Shown in pieces: positions 34,320-47,360 of a DNA stretch of 64,000 bases. The position numbers and the translations under genes are program-made. The stretch's first letter is position 1. Each line of letters starts with the position of its first letter. The DNA comes from Ceratothoa steindachneri (taxonomy: Eukaryota; Arthropoda; Malacostraca; Isopoda; Cymothoidae): positions 86,526,777-86,590,776 of the forward strand of contig OZ018337.1 of the NCBI GenBank assembly GCA_963969495.1, read 5' to 3'. Below the pieces are notes generated by a model. It worked only from the letters and a program-made list of their open reading frames with translations, was not told the DNA's origin and did no database searches.

Positions 34320-37300
34320 TTTTTTAATATAAAAATACTTTTTAAAGCAAAGCCCTTTCCAATATTATTGGCGAGGCTCCCTCATCATTTAATTAAGAAG
34401 TGATCTTATAATTGAAAAATTCCCCCAGTTATATTCAAATATGTGATATAATATGATCGAGGTGGCTCTATCCTATTAAACCACATTTTCCATTTGGTGA
34501 TGCTGTAATGAATTAATAAATGGTAATACGAGGTGGAAAAGTTCAGTGAATATAAAGAATAAGGAAGGTGTTGTTATCATGTATTTTCAAGAGGGAAAAA
34601 GACGCATTTCGCTTCACCATTGATGACTATTTTGTAATTTGCGAGAAAATTTGAAAAAGTGATTCATTAGAAAAGGAATCATGGAATATAGTGGAACAAT
34701 CAACATGACACATAATAGGAAATATATATATAAGATAATTAATGTGTATTCAAACATAATAAAGTGTATGAAACGCTTTTTCAATAAAAAAACAATCACA
34801 TTCATCGTTTCAGAATCTCGTAAGGAGCCAAATTTATTCAAAAGATTAAACTGAAGAGTTTTTCATAAATATTTTATTTGAAGCTTCCGAATATGCCTCC
34901 ATCAACCGACACACTAAGAATTTCTTTCCTCCCTTTTACAAATAATTAATAAATATTTTTATATCATTTAATATTTTAAAAGGTATATGAAGTTCATTAT
35001 TATTTATCGTGTACCACTGGTATTCCCCAAAAAATGAAGATGAAAAAAATGTAAGCAAATTATTTGTGCCTCAGAAATTTTAGAAAAGTAGGGTTGTTTT
35101 TTTTGAGAATCTCAGAAAGACTGAATTTAAGTCACAAAGTGATCAAATTCTGCTCACTTTTATTCATTTTAAGCCTAAGATTCAAAGTTGTTCGACCGTG
35201 CAAAATTGTGTAAATAACTAGTTTTTTAAGTTTTTCGGAATGCGAATATTAAATTTTTTCGCTTGAATACTTTGGATATCAATATATGTTACATAAACTG
35301 AATGAGAAAGTTATCTGAGAAGTGATGCCATTCAGATAAGTTCTTGAATTGCCAGGAATTTCTCATTTATACTTGATATCTGTTTTGTAATTGTCATCTC
35401 GAGGGGAAAAACGAAGCGTAATTACAGTTGTATTGCGAATCCAATCCCACAAAGCGTCATTATTTATTTATTATAAACAAGGCGCAGAGAAATGGCTTCA
35501 TCAAATATTTGTAAACAAATTAGGACAAATATACATAGATATTAAGAGAAGAAAGATGACTTAAAAGAAAATGGAACATGACAATTATGTTTTCCAGCAT
35601 AAGTATTAAGTAATTTTCTGTTAACTTTTTATTCATTTCTCTCTGACAATTATGATTTGAAAGGATTGAGTGATAGCTTGGGCTGGGTTTTAAATGCATT
35701 TTGCAAACCTGGTAAAATGATTCACACCGACCTCAATCGTCTCATAGAAAGTTGTAGGTATTATTCTCGTTTTACCAACAATATATACTCAATAATCCTT
35801 TTCACTCTGACATCACAACGTCCGCTAAGAGAGATGAATGTACCGATGCAATAAATACACATTCCTCAAGAATCTGATTAAAATCATTTTGTGATAAATA
35901 TTAATTTAATCACGACACAGAAGTATACTTTTAGGACCTTATTTATTCGGGCTAGGTAATAAATATACCGAAAGGTGAATACAGTTAGTAAATAATAAGC
36001 CAAATGAAAAGATAAATGATATAAATTTTAGGGTTTGCGGGCTTTACGAGTTCAAAGAGTTTAGTCATTATCTTTATAAGGGATTAAACACTCCCCTGCC
36101 CCTCTCTAAGGGTCATAAATTTTCGGCTATAGTTTACTGAGTTCCATGAAATAAAATTCAACCTCAAAGATTTTCCTTTTGAAAAGCCTAAAGTCGAATA
36201 TTATTGAAGCTCTCCGACCTATATGTTTATATCTATCAGAAGAATAAACTTAGACACGCACTTTGTAGGTACTCGTGGTTGTTTATTCTACGACGATCAC
36301 GTGTCATTATAAAAGAATAGTCGACTTTTTCGATTTCTTACTTTGTAAAGTTAACCTTTTCATTTTTTATCTACCTTTCGCTTCTATCCTCCTCGTTTCT
36401 TTATTTTTGCTCAACTTAGCGAAAATACTCATTTCTTCATTTCTTTAGATAAGTACTGTATTTGTTTACAAAATGAACTTCACAAATGTTTCTGAAGAAT
36501 CGAATGATCGGGTTCCAAATGATTTCGACAAGATTCAGTAAACCGGAACGCTGAACACTAAAATTTTAAAATAACTAAATGGGTGAAACTGGTATTCTAG
36601 CATACTCCAGGATTGAATCCTTCTAACGTCATTTTCATGCATTCGCCAGATTGCTTATTTTCATTATTTTGCCATTTAGAGTAGGATTCATCAATTCTAC
36701 CATAAGCCTTTCCACTTCAGAAGAATGTGAGAAAAATGTTCGGTTTATCATCAAATTTTCATCTGGCAGGGAGCATTTGGGATCAGGCTCTCCAAGGACT
36801 ATTTGGTTATGCGACTATTTCTATCGCTTTGTCCAGTTCTGCTTCCGAACAAGGGAGCTGAGACGCCTTGCTGCTACCCTGTGTTTATAAGATGGTTAAA
36901 AAGCTAAACCTTCACTGGTAATGATATAAAGAGAAGGAAATTCTAACCCATCAAGCGAGTCGTAGGAGCTGGGGTCTCTGGAATAGATTCGCCGACGAAA
37001 CCTTACCGGTGAGAGAGAGAGTTGCTTGTAGAGGGTTGGGTCACCGAGAGAAATGCTTGCTTAGGGAAAACCCTGTGGCCTTCAAAGGTTTAGGTTTAGA
37101 TTTTATTTTACATGTTATAATTATCTGGCATGGTACTCACATCCTCTTTTCGACGGTTGCAAGAGACACAACCCCATATTGGAGAACAAGTGCGAGACAA
37201 AGCATCCACTTAGGATGGCAGTTTGAGCTGCTGGAAAGCAATTGGGACTATTTTCCGGCACTATCGACAAAGGTCTGGTACAATGGCTGAAAAAGTTACT

Positions 37301-39839
37301 TCGCCATAAAGGCAAGACAAAAATTAATATTGTGGGTAATAAAATTGTGGAGATGAAACTACTGATGTTACACATTTACCCTCATAGGAGCCTATAGTAT
37401 GGGGGTGAACCTCCCCCTCTCTTGCTACTATGACCTTAAATAAATGAAAGTAACTTGGTTAGGAGGTTTCCAACGAAGTCGGATCACGACCAAAATTTGT
37501 AAGAGGAGATCTGTAGAGAAGTTTCTAACCCAAGAGATAGTAAAAATGAGTGAAAGACAAATGTAGATTCCTATCCTCTTGCTAGGTATTTGTGCAAGAG
37601 GGCAAGTGGGAGGCATAGTGTCCTGAAGGACACGCAATCTTGCATATAGTAGCTTCAGTATGGTTGCTCATGATTTCTTCTAAAAATAGACAAACAAAGA
37701 GACAATATATAACACATAAAGTACAAGTTATGAAAGCACACTTCTAATATACGTCATTTCCTTCCATACTTGTCAATAAAATTTCAAGGGTTTGGCCTTT
37801 CGTCATTTATTTTGGCAAACCAATTATTTTTTTATGTAACTTTTAGAGTTTTTATTTATTTTAGTTTAAGTTTCTTCTCTATTTGATATATTAATTTGAT
37901 CAAAATGTGTCTTGTAACTGTGACATTTAAAGTTATCCTCACTCCTTTCGTTGGCTCAAAAGACGCTTTTTTATACTGGCATCATAGGTAAGAAAATGGC
38001 CTAATGACGGCTGATGTGATAAATCGTGTTTAAGGGTAGAGTAGGTGTTCAATAAGATCTTACCATGCAAATATTTGCAAGACGCTTTAAAGAAGTCCAT
38101 ACAGTTTTTACTAACTCTTTGAGGTTTTCTTAATTATCACTACTCTATAAGCTTACATTGCAATCGATTTCACCATAGGATGCATATTATTTATTGATTT
38201 AAAATACGAACGGGATAGAAGAGGCAAAATTTGGTTTCCCTTTTTGAGACCATACGTGTTTCTCCACCAGATTTTGAAATTAAAGTTGCGTATCTTTAAT
38301 ACAGTTATTTTGTATAACAATGCACAAAGAATTGCTGCTTCATACACATAACCTATTTGGCCTATCTAATTATTAATTATGAAAAGTTTTCTAATGCTAA
38401 TAAAATGTTGGTTTGGTATTTGATAACTTTGGCTATTAAAAGCTGCTAACAATTGGACTTCTCGAAGTTAAGACCGATCGTTCTAATTAGCGAGGGTACG
38501 AATCCAGAATTGTCTTTGACCCACTGAAATATATTTTGGGACAATAATAACAATAATCTTCACATATCTTAACTATTATTTTAAAAAAATGTTTCAGTGT
38601 TTTTAAAATTTATTGACTTATTTTAATGCTGAAAAATATTTCGTATCATCCAATGAATAATAAAAATTTGGTTTCAGGGATTCAGTAGGACATGAAATAG
38701 AGGAAAAAGGGGCTGCTCTTCCTTCCTGCTGTAAGCAAAATGGCTGAAAATTTGGGGTGCTTTTATGATATTTTGTCGGAAGTTGGACGATCTCAGCACC
38801 CTTTCAGTTGATAAAATTCATTGAAGCCAAGGATTTGATTTCGTAGTTTGTAGGGATTTTGTGGGAATTAAAGTTTTAAAATAGGCAATTATACACTGAA
38901 TAGGAGATTCAAGAATGGCAAACAAAAATAAAAGGTTTTGCCAAAAAACTCTCTTTTTCCAAGCTTATAATTTAAGAAAATACCTTTACTCTTACTTTTC
39001 AGTAAATCTGAGCAATCACAAAATTTTGGACAAATAATACCAGATCCGCTCAACAACCTATATGATAAATTGATGAATTACCTTCAGGGATTGCTTAAAC
39101 ATGGATGATAAACTGAGAAAATAATGACCTTGTGAGAAATCTGGTACCTGATTAGAGCTAAAAAATAATAAAGACTCAAACCGATGACAAAGTACAACCA
39201 ATTCACGTTTACAAACACTACCCTCACATATCTCAAAACCAAAGCTACTGATAATGATACCAAATTAGATATAAGTAGTTAACATCGCTTTCCTTTTCTT
39301 TAAACACATGTGGTTTAATTATTCTCTTTTGTGAATGTTAACTCAAAAGGTGGACTTTCCTATATGTGTGAGTGTAGCGACCGTGCAAACAGAGCGACCT
39401 GGATTTATCTCTCAGTTTATCGGCAGAGATGAGCGTCGCATCGATTGGAATTGTATGGTCCAATCAAATGAAGATTTTCTTCCATTCCACCTTGAAAAAA
39501 ATAGAGCAATGGAGTTTAATTAATTTTCTCCATTAATTATTGAAGCAAGATAATAATAGTCAGAAAATAATAGATGACAAACAAAATTAGGAAAGAATTG
39601 AGGAATGTAGGAATTGCAAAAATGGAGGACTCTGAGGAAAGGATTTAAGAGCCACAAGTGAAGAGGTAAAGGAAATTCCTCTTCTCTTAATTCATCTCAT
39701 TTTTATGCTTATCATTTGTGTTTTCTTTTCTCCCTTTTCTATGTTGTTCTTCATACATTTGTGTCTTCGGAGGAAGTAGTGAGTGGATTTGAGGCAACGT
39801 GGTCACGTCAATCATCAATCAACACATAGCAACACTTTT
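34320..39839. other. No recognisable gene
   Basis: AT-rich region of 5.5 kb. A GC-milder patch at 36,950-37,400 has overlapping frames on both strands (37,009-37,290 plus; 37,121-37,375 minus). Neither gives a recognisable protein. Confidence 0.45.
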
Positions 39840-40470
39840 ACTTATGTATAAATTTATATCTTTATTTTTCTTCTTATTTTTCTTTCATTCTTCTACACTT
39901 TATTTTAATAAGTTTTATTATTGTAGTTTTCCATCCGTTGCTCTTTTCATTTCTTCTCGTTTCGTCTTATTCCATTCTCTCTTCAAAACATTCCTATTAT
40001 TCATTATGTGACATGCTTCTTTTACTCTCCCACTCCTTTACTTTATTCCTTTTCCTTTTACTTCATCATATCTTTTCATTTTAGTGCTTCTCAGTTACTT
40101 ACCTAATGCCTTATTTCTTTCACTACACGACTTGTGATCCATTTTGTAAGATTTGATGAATCTTACAAAATATACCATTCATCATATCACTCTTCTACAC
40201 TTTATATTATTCACTTTTATTCGTTTATTTTTCACTTTTTTGGTCATTATATCTTTCATTTAAGGTCTTGCTCATTTTAGTCATCCGGACGAACTCTTTG
40301 ATTATTAATCTTTACAATTTTCATTCATGCACTCCAATATTTTTGTTCTTTTCCTCCATTCTTCCACTTCATACATCTCACTCATTTACTAACATCTATT
40401 TCCCAGTAGGAGAAATACTCTACTCCTTAGTTATGCTTCTAATTTTCCTTCATTTCTTCAATCTATTCAA
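39840..40470 (+). repeat. Second pyrimidine-rich tract
   Basis: The plus strand is rich in TTTC, TTCT and CATT blocks for about 600 bases, less pure than the tract at 15,487-16,030. The frames at 39,799-40,011 and 40,268-40,633 run through it and are low-complexity. Confidence 0.6.
40141..40171. other. Perfect 13-bp hairpin
   Basis: ATTTTGTAAGATT (40,141-40,153) and its exact reverse complement (40,159-40,171) enclose TGATG. It lies inside the pyrimidine-rich tract; its role is unknown. Confidence 0.85.
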
Positions 40471-40633
40471 GAATGAGCTTCACTTAATCTCTCTCGGTTT
40501 ATCGGTTTACAGATGTTGTGAAAGCAAAGTGGTAATCAAAATCACGCGAATAGTGAGGGCAACAACAGAAATGGAGAATGAAAGAAATTCAGAGAGCAAG
40601 AAAATAGGTGAAATAAGGAAAATATCTAGCTAG

Positions 40634-43367
40634 ATGGCATATAAAAATAGAGGCCTAACCATGCGTGAAGGGCCCTATGTGCTTACTGACAGTAGAAAAT
40701 TGTCGATCAAAAAAGTGCCAATAATAAAAGAGGATCTCCTTCAAATAAAAAAATGATATATTTTCATATTTCTCCTCTATTCTTTTTCATTTTATTTCAT
40801 GTTTGGTTGTTTATGTAGATAGTGATGGCTATTGGATTAAGTTGCTGGATTCTTTTAGTGTGGAAATGCAAAAACTATCTACCTATTAAATTTATATAAG
40901 CAACAAAGTAATTTTTTAGCAAAAAAATATAATTGCTATTACCATGACAATAGTTCATTACTGAACTGAAAGTTCAACATTACCATGTTAAGTATTTATA
41001 ATTTTGTGTTCAATTAAGCGACAATTGGCTGCATTATTACTAAAATATCAAAATATTTTGGTTTGCAAACTGTGTGGTGTAGAAGACTATGGATCAGGCG
41101 AGTGATAAGCTTTTATCGCTGAGAAGATACAAGAGACTTAATCTGGAACCGGATCTTGGACGAAGTTTGATTGATGTTAAACTATCCGACTCTAATTTTT
41201 CGAGCGTGGAGGAGTAGTTCGGTGTGGCATTTTCTTAATCTAACTCTTTAATCTCCTGAAGTTCCCTTAATATCCTTAGTAATTCGGCTGATTTCCACTG
41301 GAATTTCTAGATATTCCTTAAATATATCTTAATTTGGTGCTTGATATAGTAGGGTGGCCAAGAAAAAGTTTCACTAAATTCAGCTCTAATCTGAAATAAA
41401 TAAAAATTTGTAAACGACAAATTATATGTAGTCTTTATCAGCTCTGGAACTTGAAACAATATTTCCTCAATCATTTAGGTTCGCAAGAAATAGAGTTGAG
41501 TGTATGAGCATTAGCTTCACGTCGAAGCATCGATGCTCTTTGAACGTTCACCAAGGAAGTGGGAGTGCGTAGTCAATCCAACATTTCCAGATTAGTGATT
41601 AAATGATAAAGGCAAAAGCGAGAGAAGCAATGAAAACTCAGTAGAAAACTTACCATAAATTATAATTAAGAGTCAAAGAATATCAATCAGTTCAAAGAAA
41701 TAAGAGGAAAGCTCCATTCTTTGTCTTCTACATTGGAGAGAAGAAAATGAGGTTGTCAATACGCCTTGAGAGAGATCAAATTAATTAAAACAAGAAAACG
41801 CAGTTTCTCATAGAATGAGATCGCTCCGCTTACAAAGTTACTTTGCCTGTTTTCATTCCTTTTATCTGTCCTTTTTCAAATCTGCTTTGTAAAAATTATT
41901 AAGTTAAGAGCGGATACTACTCACGCTAGAGATGTTACGCTAGGACTAATAGAGTAAAAGGATATTATCTTACTCTTCCTGTATATGTTTCTGACATGCG
42001 TAGTAACCTTTGTCTAGTGCCATTTTTAATTGACACAAACACGAAAACTGACAGACTTAGATTGTGTCTGTCTTTCTATCCGCCCAATAGTGATGGACTG
42101 ATTTACTTTACATCAACCGACAGCGTGATTTATATTGCTAATTACCTAAAGAAAGCTAGATTAATTTTATGACAAACAATCTGATTTCAAAGATAAAACT
42201 GCAGTTTCGGAGTGATTAACATATAACCATAATGGAAATCTCAAATTCATTTCCTCGTAGCTCCTAGGCAGTCCTATTTCTCATTTCACCTTCAACCTAA
42301 CATTAACTTACCTTTGGATGTCACAAAAAGGTTAACAAAAGGAAAGGTGGCACTATCTGAACTCTGACAATCAATTTTGGACCAGATACGCTTAGATTAC
42401 GGATAAAGCAGATAGACGATTTCTAGACTATAGCAAGATGAGTGTTGAGAGATAAGTGACTACCAAATGTGAAACAGTTTTTAACAGAATTAAGTAGGGA
42501 AAGTGAGGAACCATCAATAGTAACTAATAGAGCACTAGTTTCACAGCGAGCAAAGTGCATAAGAATAAAGACCAATAAAGCCTCAGGGTTGATTTGGGTC
42601 AATTTCAGAAATATTGAATACTGATAGTGGAGGCAGCTAAAGAATACGATTAGCTGTAATCGAGAAATGTCATCGTCATAGAAATTGAATGGCTGGTTGA
42701 AGAAGATATAAGGGCAGATATAAAGGAAAAGGAGCTTAGCAGTAAACCCAAAAGCAACTACGTGGATTATTCTTGAACATATTTTTTGCCTCTTTAATTG
42801 ATCTATTTCAACAAATAATAAAAATTTCGTGGTAGGCTTTATTGAACTCTCTAGTTTAAATTATTACTTAATTAATCTAATAGTACCATAGATAAAGTGG
42901 AGCGCCTGTATAGATCAAGCAAAGGGTGAAATATGGTGATAAACATTGTTAAAAAACCTTACTTAAGGTTCATAATAGATCTATCAACTCATAATCGTCT
43001 ATTTAAACAAAGAATCCTAAACACATTGACCTAGTAATCGTAGCGCTAAAAATAACTGAGGAGCATCAAAGAAAACAAAACCAAACAAATAAAATAGTTT
43101 AAAATCATGAAATAAAAAATAACAATTGAAGTAAATCTTCTCTATGCAATAATTATCAAATAATACTGAAAAAATCAACTCCCCTTAAAAATGTCATCTA
43201 ATCTAGCAAACCTAAAATTTCCTGGGAATCATTTTGGTTGGTTGACACCACCGCACTTACATACAGCTGATCACCGTTAGCTACCATACATGCTTAATTA
43301 AAAGACAGTAAGCCGAAGTGGTTAAAATGTTATAGACGGGAAAAGAATAAACGAGAGTTGTGATATA
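40634..43367. other. No recognisable gene
   Basis: AT-rich. A 43-codon ATG frame at about 41,090-41,219 (MDQASDKLLSLRRYKRLN...) is protein-like in composition but matches nothing I know. Confidence 0.45.
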
Positions 43368-44288
43368 CGAGGGGCGGTCAATAAGTTTTACGAATCAGTA
43401 GGGCAAAACAGAGGAAGGGGGTTGGCTGTTTGTGGTGGTGTTAGGACCAGTTCTGTCAAGGTAAGGCTTGCAGCCGCACACTCCTGCTTCGTCTATTTAA
43501 CAAGCAGGAGCTTATTGCAAATCGTCAATCACAAATTTATAAATAATAGAAAAGGTTGAGCACCAGGCAGGGATTAAATTTTTGACCAAGGAAGGCAAGA
43601 ATGCAAAAGAGATCCATGAAGGCATGGTTGCAGTGTATACCGACACCGCCCCTTCCTATGCAACCATTGCTCGCTGGAATATGGAGTTCCGCCATGGTCG
43701 TGAGTCCTTTGAAGATGGCCCCCGTCCAAGACGCCCGTTAGATGTAACCAACGAGGACAATGAGGCCCGTGTGGAGAGGATGATCCTCGAAAATCGACGG
43801 GTGAAGGTCGAAGAAATCGAGCGAGATCTTGGAATATCAGATGGAATTGTTATCAACATCATCCACAACAATTTTTCCATGACCAAGGTTGGGTCCCTAG
43901 AAACCTGACGCGCCCTGATCGACTTCAACGTCGTCAAAGTCCACAAGGCCAGAGTTGCACAAGCTGCCCTGCGCGAGTGCGGTTCGAGGAGCTCAACCTT
44001 TCCCCCTACAGTCCAGAACTAGCCCCTAGCGACTACTTTTTATTCCCCCAGCTCAAGGCTGCACTGCATAGACGCTGGTTTGGGGACGATAAAGATGTCC
44101 AGCTCGCCGTCCAGGAGTGGATTGAACAGCAGTCGGGAGATTTCTGATTGTCGGGAATTTGAAGCCTCAAAGACAAGTGGCGCAAGTGCAGAGAAGTCAA
44201 GGGTAGTTATATTGAAAAATAATAAAATACTTTTCCTCACATCTCGTTTCTTTATACCCGAATTGCCAAGCTTATTGACCGCCCCCCG
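43368..44288 (+). mobile_element. Mariner copy B, internally deleted, 921 bp
   Basis: The ends CGAGGGGCGGTCAATAAGTT and AAGCTTATTGACCGCCCCCCG are inverted repeats, flanked by TA at 43,366-43,367 and 44,289-44,290. The internal deletion joins the LQRR region to VHKARVAQAAL at about 43,935, the same junction as copies A and C. The third catalytic Asp codon (AGC-GAC-TAC) survives near 44,030. It cannot encode an active transposase. Confidence 0.95.
43546..43908 (+). pseudogene. Mariner transposase N-terminal DNA-binding half
   Basis: The start codon seen in copies A and C is ATA here (43,546). From it the frame is open for 120 codons to TGA at 43,906. It covers the paired-like helix-turn-helix region, with IHEGMVAVYTDTAPSYATI, RWNMEFRHGRESFEDGP and EEIERDLGISDG in order. 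An intact DNA-binding half with no catalytic half could bind element ends if expressed; that is speculation. Confidence 0.85.
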
Positions 44289-44290
44289 TA

Positions 44291-45561
44291 TTTACCACTC
44301 AAATGACTCTTCTCTCTTATTCTAACCCGAAAGCTCACCCTTGATATATGATATAACTTCATTTGGCGTTAAATGATTAAAATCAAGAAGACAACAAAAA
44401 ACACTCACTCAAAGGCAAAATGATAACACAAATAAACAGAATCAAGTTGTGTTAAGTGAAGGTAGAAGGCAATTGAAGATAGTAAGGGAAAAAAAGGTTT
44501 GCATTGTTTGCCCGAGGGCCCTAAGTTTGCTCAACAGGGAAAGTGAATTCAATGTCAAAAGAAGAATTATATAAATAATGATGGAAGAACAGAGGTTAAA
44601 TTGTGTAAACATACTATAAAGAATAAAGAACAAACTTCCTCTTCTTTTGCAGGGACATCAAAATCCTGTGATGAAATGTCACGAATGATGAGAAAATTTT
44701 ATGAAAAATATTTATTGAACCTTTGACTGAGTTTATCAAAGAAAGTAATAGTTGATATTTTTCCATGACTTAACCTAATTACATTTTACATTAAAAAGTA
44801 ATACAAAATAAGTAGTCAAAAGGACAGACATTATTTAGAGGTAAATAATAAAAATCTTACGCCTTAAAATTAAAATTCGTTAAAATTATTGATGTTTATA
44901 TAGCTTGTTTTTCCTAAACCACATGCGAAATTATTAATTGAGCGTGACACAGACCCTAATTTAAATGAACGGTCATAGACCTGTCTAGCTTTTTCCAATA
45001 TTCAATAATAGAATTTATTTCTTTCTAATTAGTATTAGTTACGGTGTTTTGGATGTCACTTATATAAGATACATTTCATTCGTACTAATAGCCGTGCATT
45101 CAGTTATATCGTAGAAATATTTTTAAAAATAAAACATCAACAGAGCTAATATTAATGTTGGGGGCAGCATATTCTATGTATTTACATGAGGTTTACAAAA
45201 CAGTCAATTTCTCAAGATAACTATTTTCCATCTCGTTGAGATATCTGGAAAAAGCCTCGGCCAAATATCACCACAGTCGAAAAATCTTGGTCCTGAAACA
45301 ATTTATCTGTATTCATTTCAAAGAATTCTTGCGCTTCTTAGAAATCCTGTTCGGACAATCGGCGAAATTCCTTTCTCCTGAGTCGTAAACAACGATGTAA
45401 TATAATGGTTATCTAAGGAACCCCATTACTTTAAGTCAACAGACTATTTGTCCTTGTTTATATATTATATAATGAGATCGTAGTCTTCCCTATTAACCCT
45501 TATCCACTGACGTGAAACAAGGAGGGCCATGAATCATATATAACATTTTGAACTGCCTTGT
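44291..45561. other. No recognisable gene
   Basis: AT-rich spacer; only short frames such as 44,442-44,633 on minus. Confidence 0.5.
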
Positions 45562-45633
45562 TTCCATACAAAGTATACATTATATATTTAATTATTGTTT
45601 CCATAAAAATATACATTATATATTTAATTATAT
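45562..45633 (+). repeat. Short tandem duplication, ~36 bp x 2
   Basis: TTTCCATAMAAA is followed in both units by TATACATTATATATTTAATT, so the segment occurs twice in a row with one or two differences. Confidence 0.8.
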
Positions 45634-45876
45634 CGGGCTTTCCAAGTGACCGACTCGACGAGCGATTTTTTTAGCAGTTGGACATTTCGTACTATTTCTC
45701 AATTTCATATGTGCTGGGCAAATATTCTTATTCCATTCGGAAAAAGAGGCACTGCACAGCTTTTTGAATACGGTACACTTTCCCACCTTTGTAGAACTTG
45801 TTTTTCGAGCATTAGCTGCTTGTAACTGGATTGGACGAAAGCCTAAAGCTCTCAGATTTTGAGTTATATATCTCAC
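45628..45876 (-). pseudogene. Unrecognised Cys/Lys-rich coding-like frame downstream of element copy 2
   Basis: An 83-codon open stretch preceded by a stop and lacking an ATG start. The composition is protein-like: RALGFRPIQLQAANARKTSS, then CTVFKKLCSASFSEWNKNIC and a basic end with CPTAKKIARRVGHL. An acceptor-like AAACAG lies just upstream. It could be a terminal exon of the unclassified element or of an unknown gene. No family is recognised. Confidence 0.3.
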
Positions 45877-45962
45877 TTCTCTGTTTGTTTACCTCTGAAT
45901 TTGTAAAAACGTGTCATTTCTTATGAAAAGACTGAATTCTCTCTTTTCGCTTTCGGAGAAAA

Positions 45963-46214
45963 CTAAAGTTCTAGGTTTATGTGCGCACACATTTCTGCTT
46001 CATCTACGCGATCAAAATCGATTAGAGGAAAATAGGCCCAAACCAGCCTCCATTTGCGTTCCATCTTGTGTACATTCTTGAGCGTCTTCCTCCTCGAATG
46101 AAACTTCTTCACTAGATGTTTCTTAAAAGATCGTAAGCTGATGTATCTGTGTTTCTTCATCTGCCTTTCATCTTTTTCAAGAGTCATTCTATCCCAACTG
46201 GTATCGTCTTCCAT
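45963..46214 (-). pseudogene. Basic 83-codon frame in the copy-2-specific tail
   Basis: It starts at ATG 8 bases beyond the point where similarity to copy 1 ends. It is rich in Lys and Arg (KKHRYISLRSFKKHLVKKF). Another frame of the same DNA gives an acidic peptide with stops (EEVSFEEEDAQECTQDG), so the true frame is uncertain. It does not match the tail of copy 1. Confidence 0.25.
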
Positions 46215-46408
46215 TGATTCGTGTCGCAGAATGACCCTTGGTTTTGATCACTATACTCTCTGACACCCTTTTAGTAGCGGTATGCTTTAAGGGGCGTAAG
46301 TTACTTCTATGATGAAGTAGGCTTTGTTCTAAGAGTGCTAATTCAGTAGTTTTGTTCTTAAGGAAGAGCTATTTTTAAACACATAAGGATAAGAGGAAAC
46401 ACCAGAAT

Positions 46409-46725
46409 CTACCAAAATAAACTTGTATTTTAAATGAAAAACTTAACTATTACAAACCAACAGTTAACACATTTCTATCTTTGGCATCAAAGATCTTTCA
46501 ATGACAAAAAATAAACAAATAGGCTTACCGTAAACATACCAATTACTGATTAGTATTTTTTTATCGCGACTATTTGATTAGCGTTAAACATTAAATTAAC
46601 GTACTCTTGTCTACAAACACATATGACCTAGGTTCAAGAACAATGGTTTCTACTCTCCTTTAAAACGTGGGACGTACTAAACTTCTACTATCGCAATAGA
46701 CATATAAATGTTATTTTTAACTTAC
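46409..46725 (-). other. Candidate intron in element copy 2
   Basis: The GTAAGT donor (46,725-46,720) and TTTTGGTAG acceptor match copy 1. Length is 317 against 319 bases. Conservation of both signals in diverged copies supports a real intron, but it is not proven. Confidence 0.45.
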
Positions 46726-46735
46726 CCTGTAGGTA

Positions 46736-47005
46736 TTAGGGATTGCCGGATGTCACTGGATGACTTATCTCTCGCTTTGCAGTGTTGTGGCCGCTGGTTG
46801 AATTTTCGTCGATGAGGGATTGCTTGTCGCCTGTGACGGGGGCTGATTCTTCAACGTAATTAAAGAACGGGAGCTCGTTGGGGCTGAGTTCTTCTCCTCT
46901 CACTCTTACGGAGCTTGAGATGTGAGAGTCGCTCGAGTGTGAGTGGCTTTGCTTTTCTTCAGTCGGACTTCTTTGCAGACTGCAAAGGCTTCTTCGGTAT
47001 GGCAC
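46736..47005 (-). CDS. 89-residue Ser-rich protein of the unclassified element (copy 2)
   Basis: Intact ATG-to-TAA frame with the same length as the copy at 9,355-9,624. It differs at 11 residues, for example Leu4 to Arg, Leu56 to Pro and Leu76 to Ala. There are no indels and no stops in either copy. Function is unknown. Confidence 0.45.
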   Translation of the reverse strand: MPYRRSLCSLQRSPTEEKQSHSHSSDSHISSSVRVRGEELSPNELPFFNYVEESAPVTGDKQSLIDENSTSGHNTAKREISHPVTSGNP

Positions 47006-47099
47006 CGATATAAAGCTTGACTATTTAGGTTAATACGGCCCTGAAAGGGGGGATCGATTTTCTCAATCTCATCCTATCGTTTCTCACGGAAATAGTCTT

Positions 47100-47360
47100 G
47101 TATGGCTAAAGGATCGATCTTCACGAACTGACCCTTCTTCTGGCGTATCGACTTCTAATCTTCTTGTCTGGCTGAAAGATCGATCTTCACGAACTAATCT
47201 TTCTTCTGGCGAATTGACTTCTAATAATCTTCTTGTCTGGCCGATGGATCGATCTTCACGAACTAATCCTACTCTGGCGTATCGACTTCTAATAATCCTC
47301 TTGTCTGGCCGATGGATCGATCTTCACGAACTAATCCTACTCTGGCGTATCGACTTCTGA
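47100..47360 (-). repeat. 66-69-bp tandem repeat, four units
   Basis: The GGCGTATCGAC block (GGCGAATTGAC in one unit) occurs at about 47,142, 47,208, 47,277 and 47,343. GATCTTCACGAACT occurs once in each unit. Copy 1 has two units. The last two units here are nearly identical, suggesting recent expansion. Confidence 0.85.

Noticed and set aside
43656..43946. Minus-strand frames over mariner copies, also 4,584-4,880 and 63,534-63,884
   Set aside because: They mirror the plus-strand transposase, have no domain of their own, and recur only because the element recurs.
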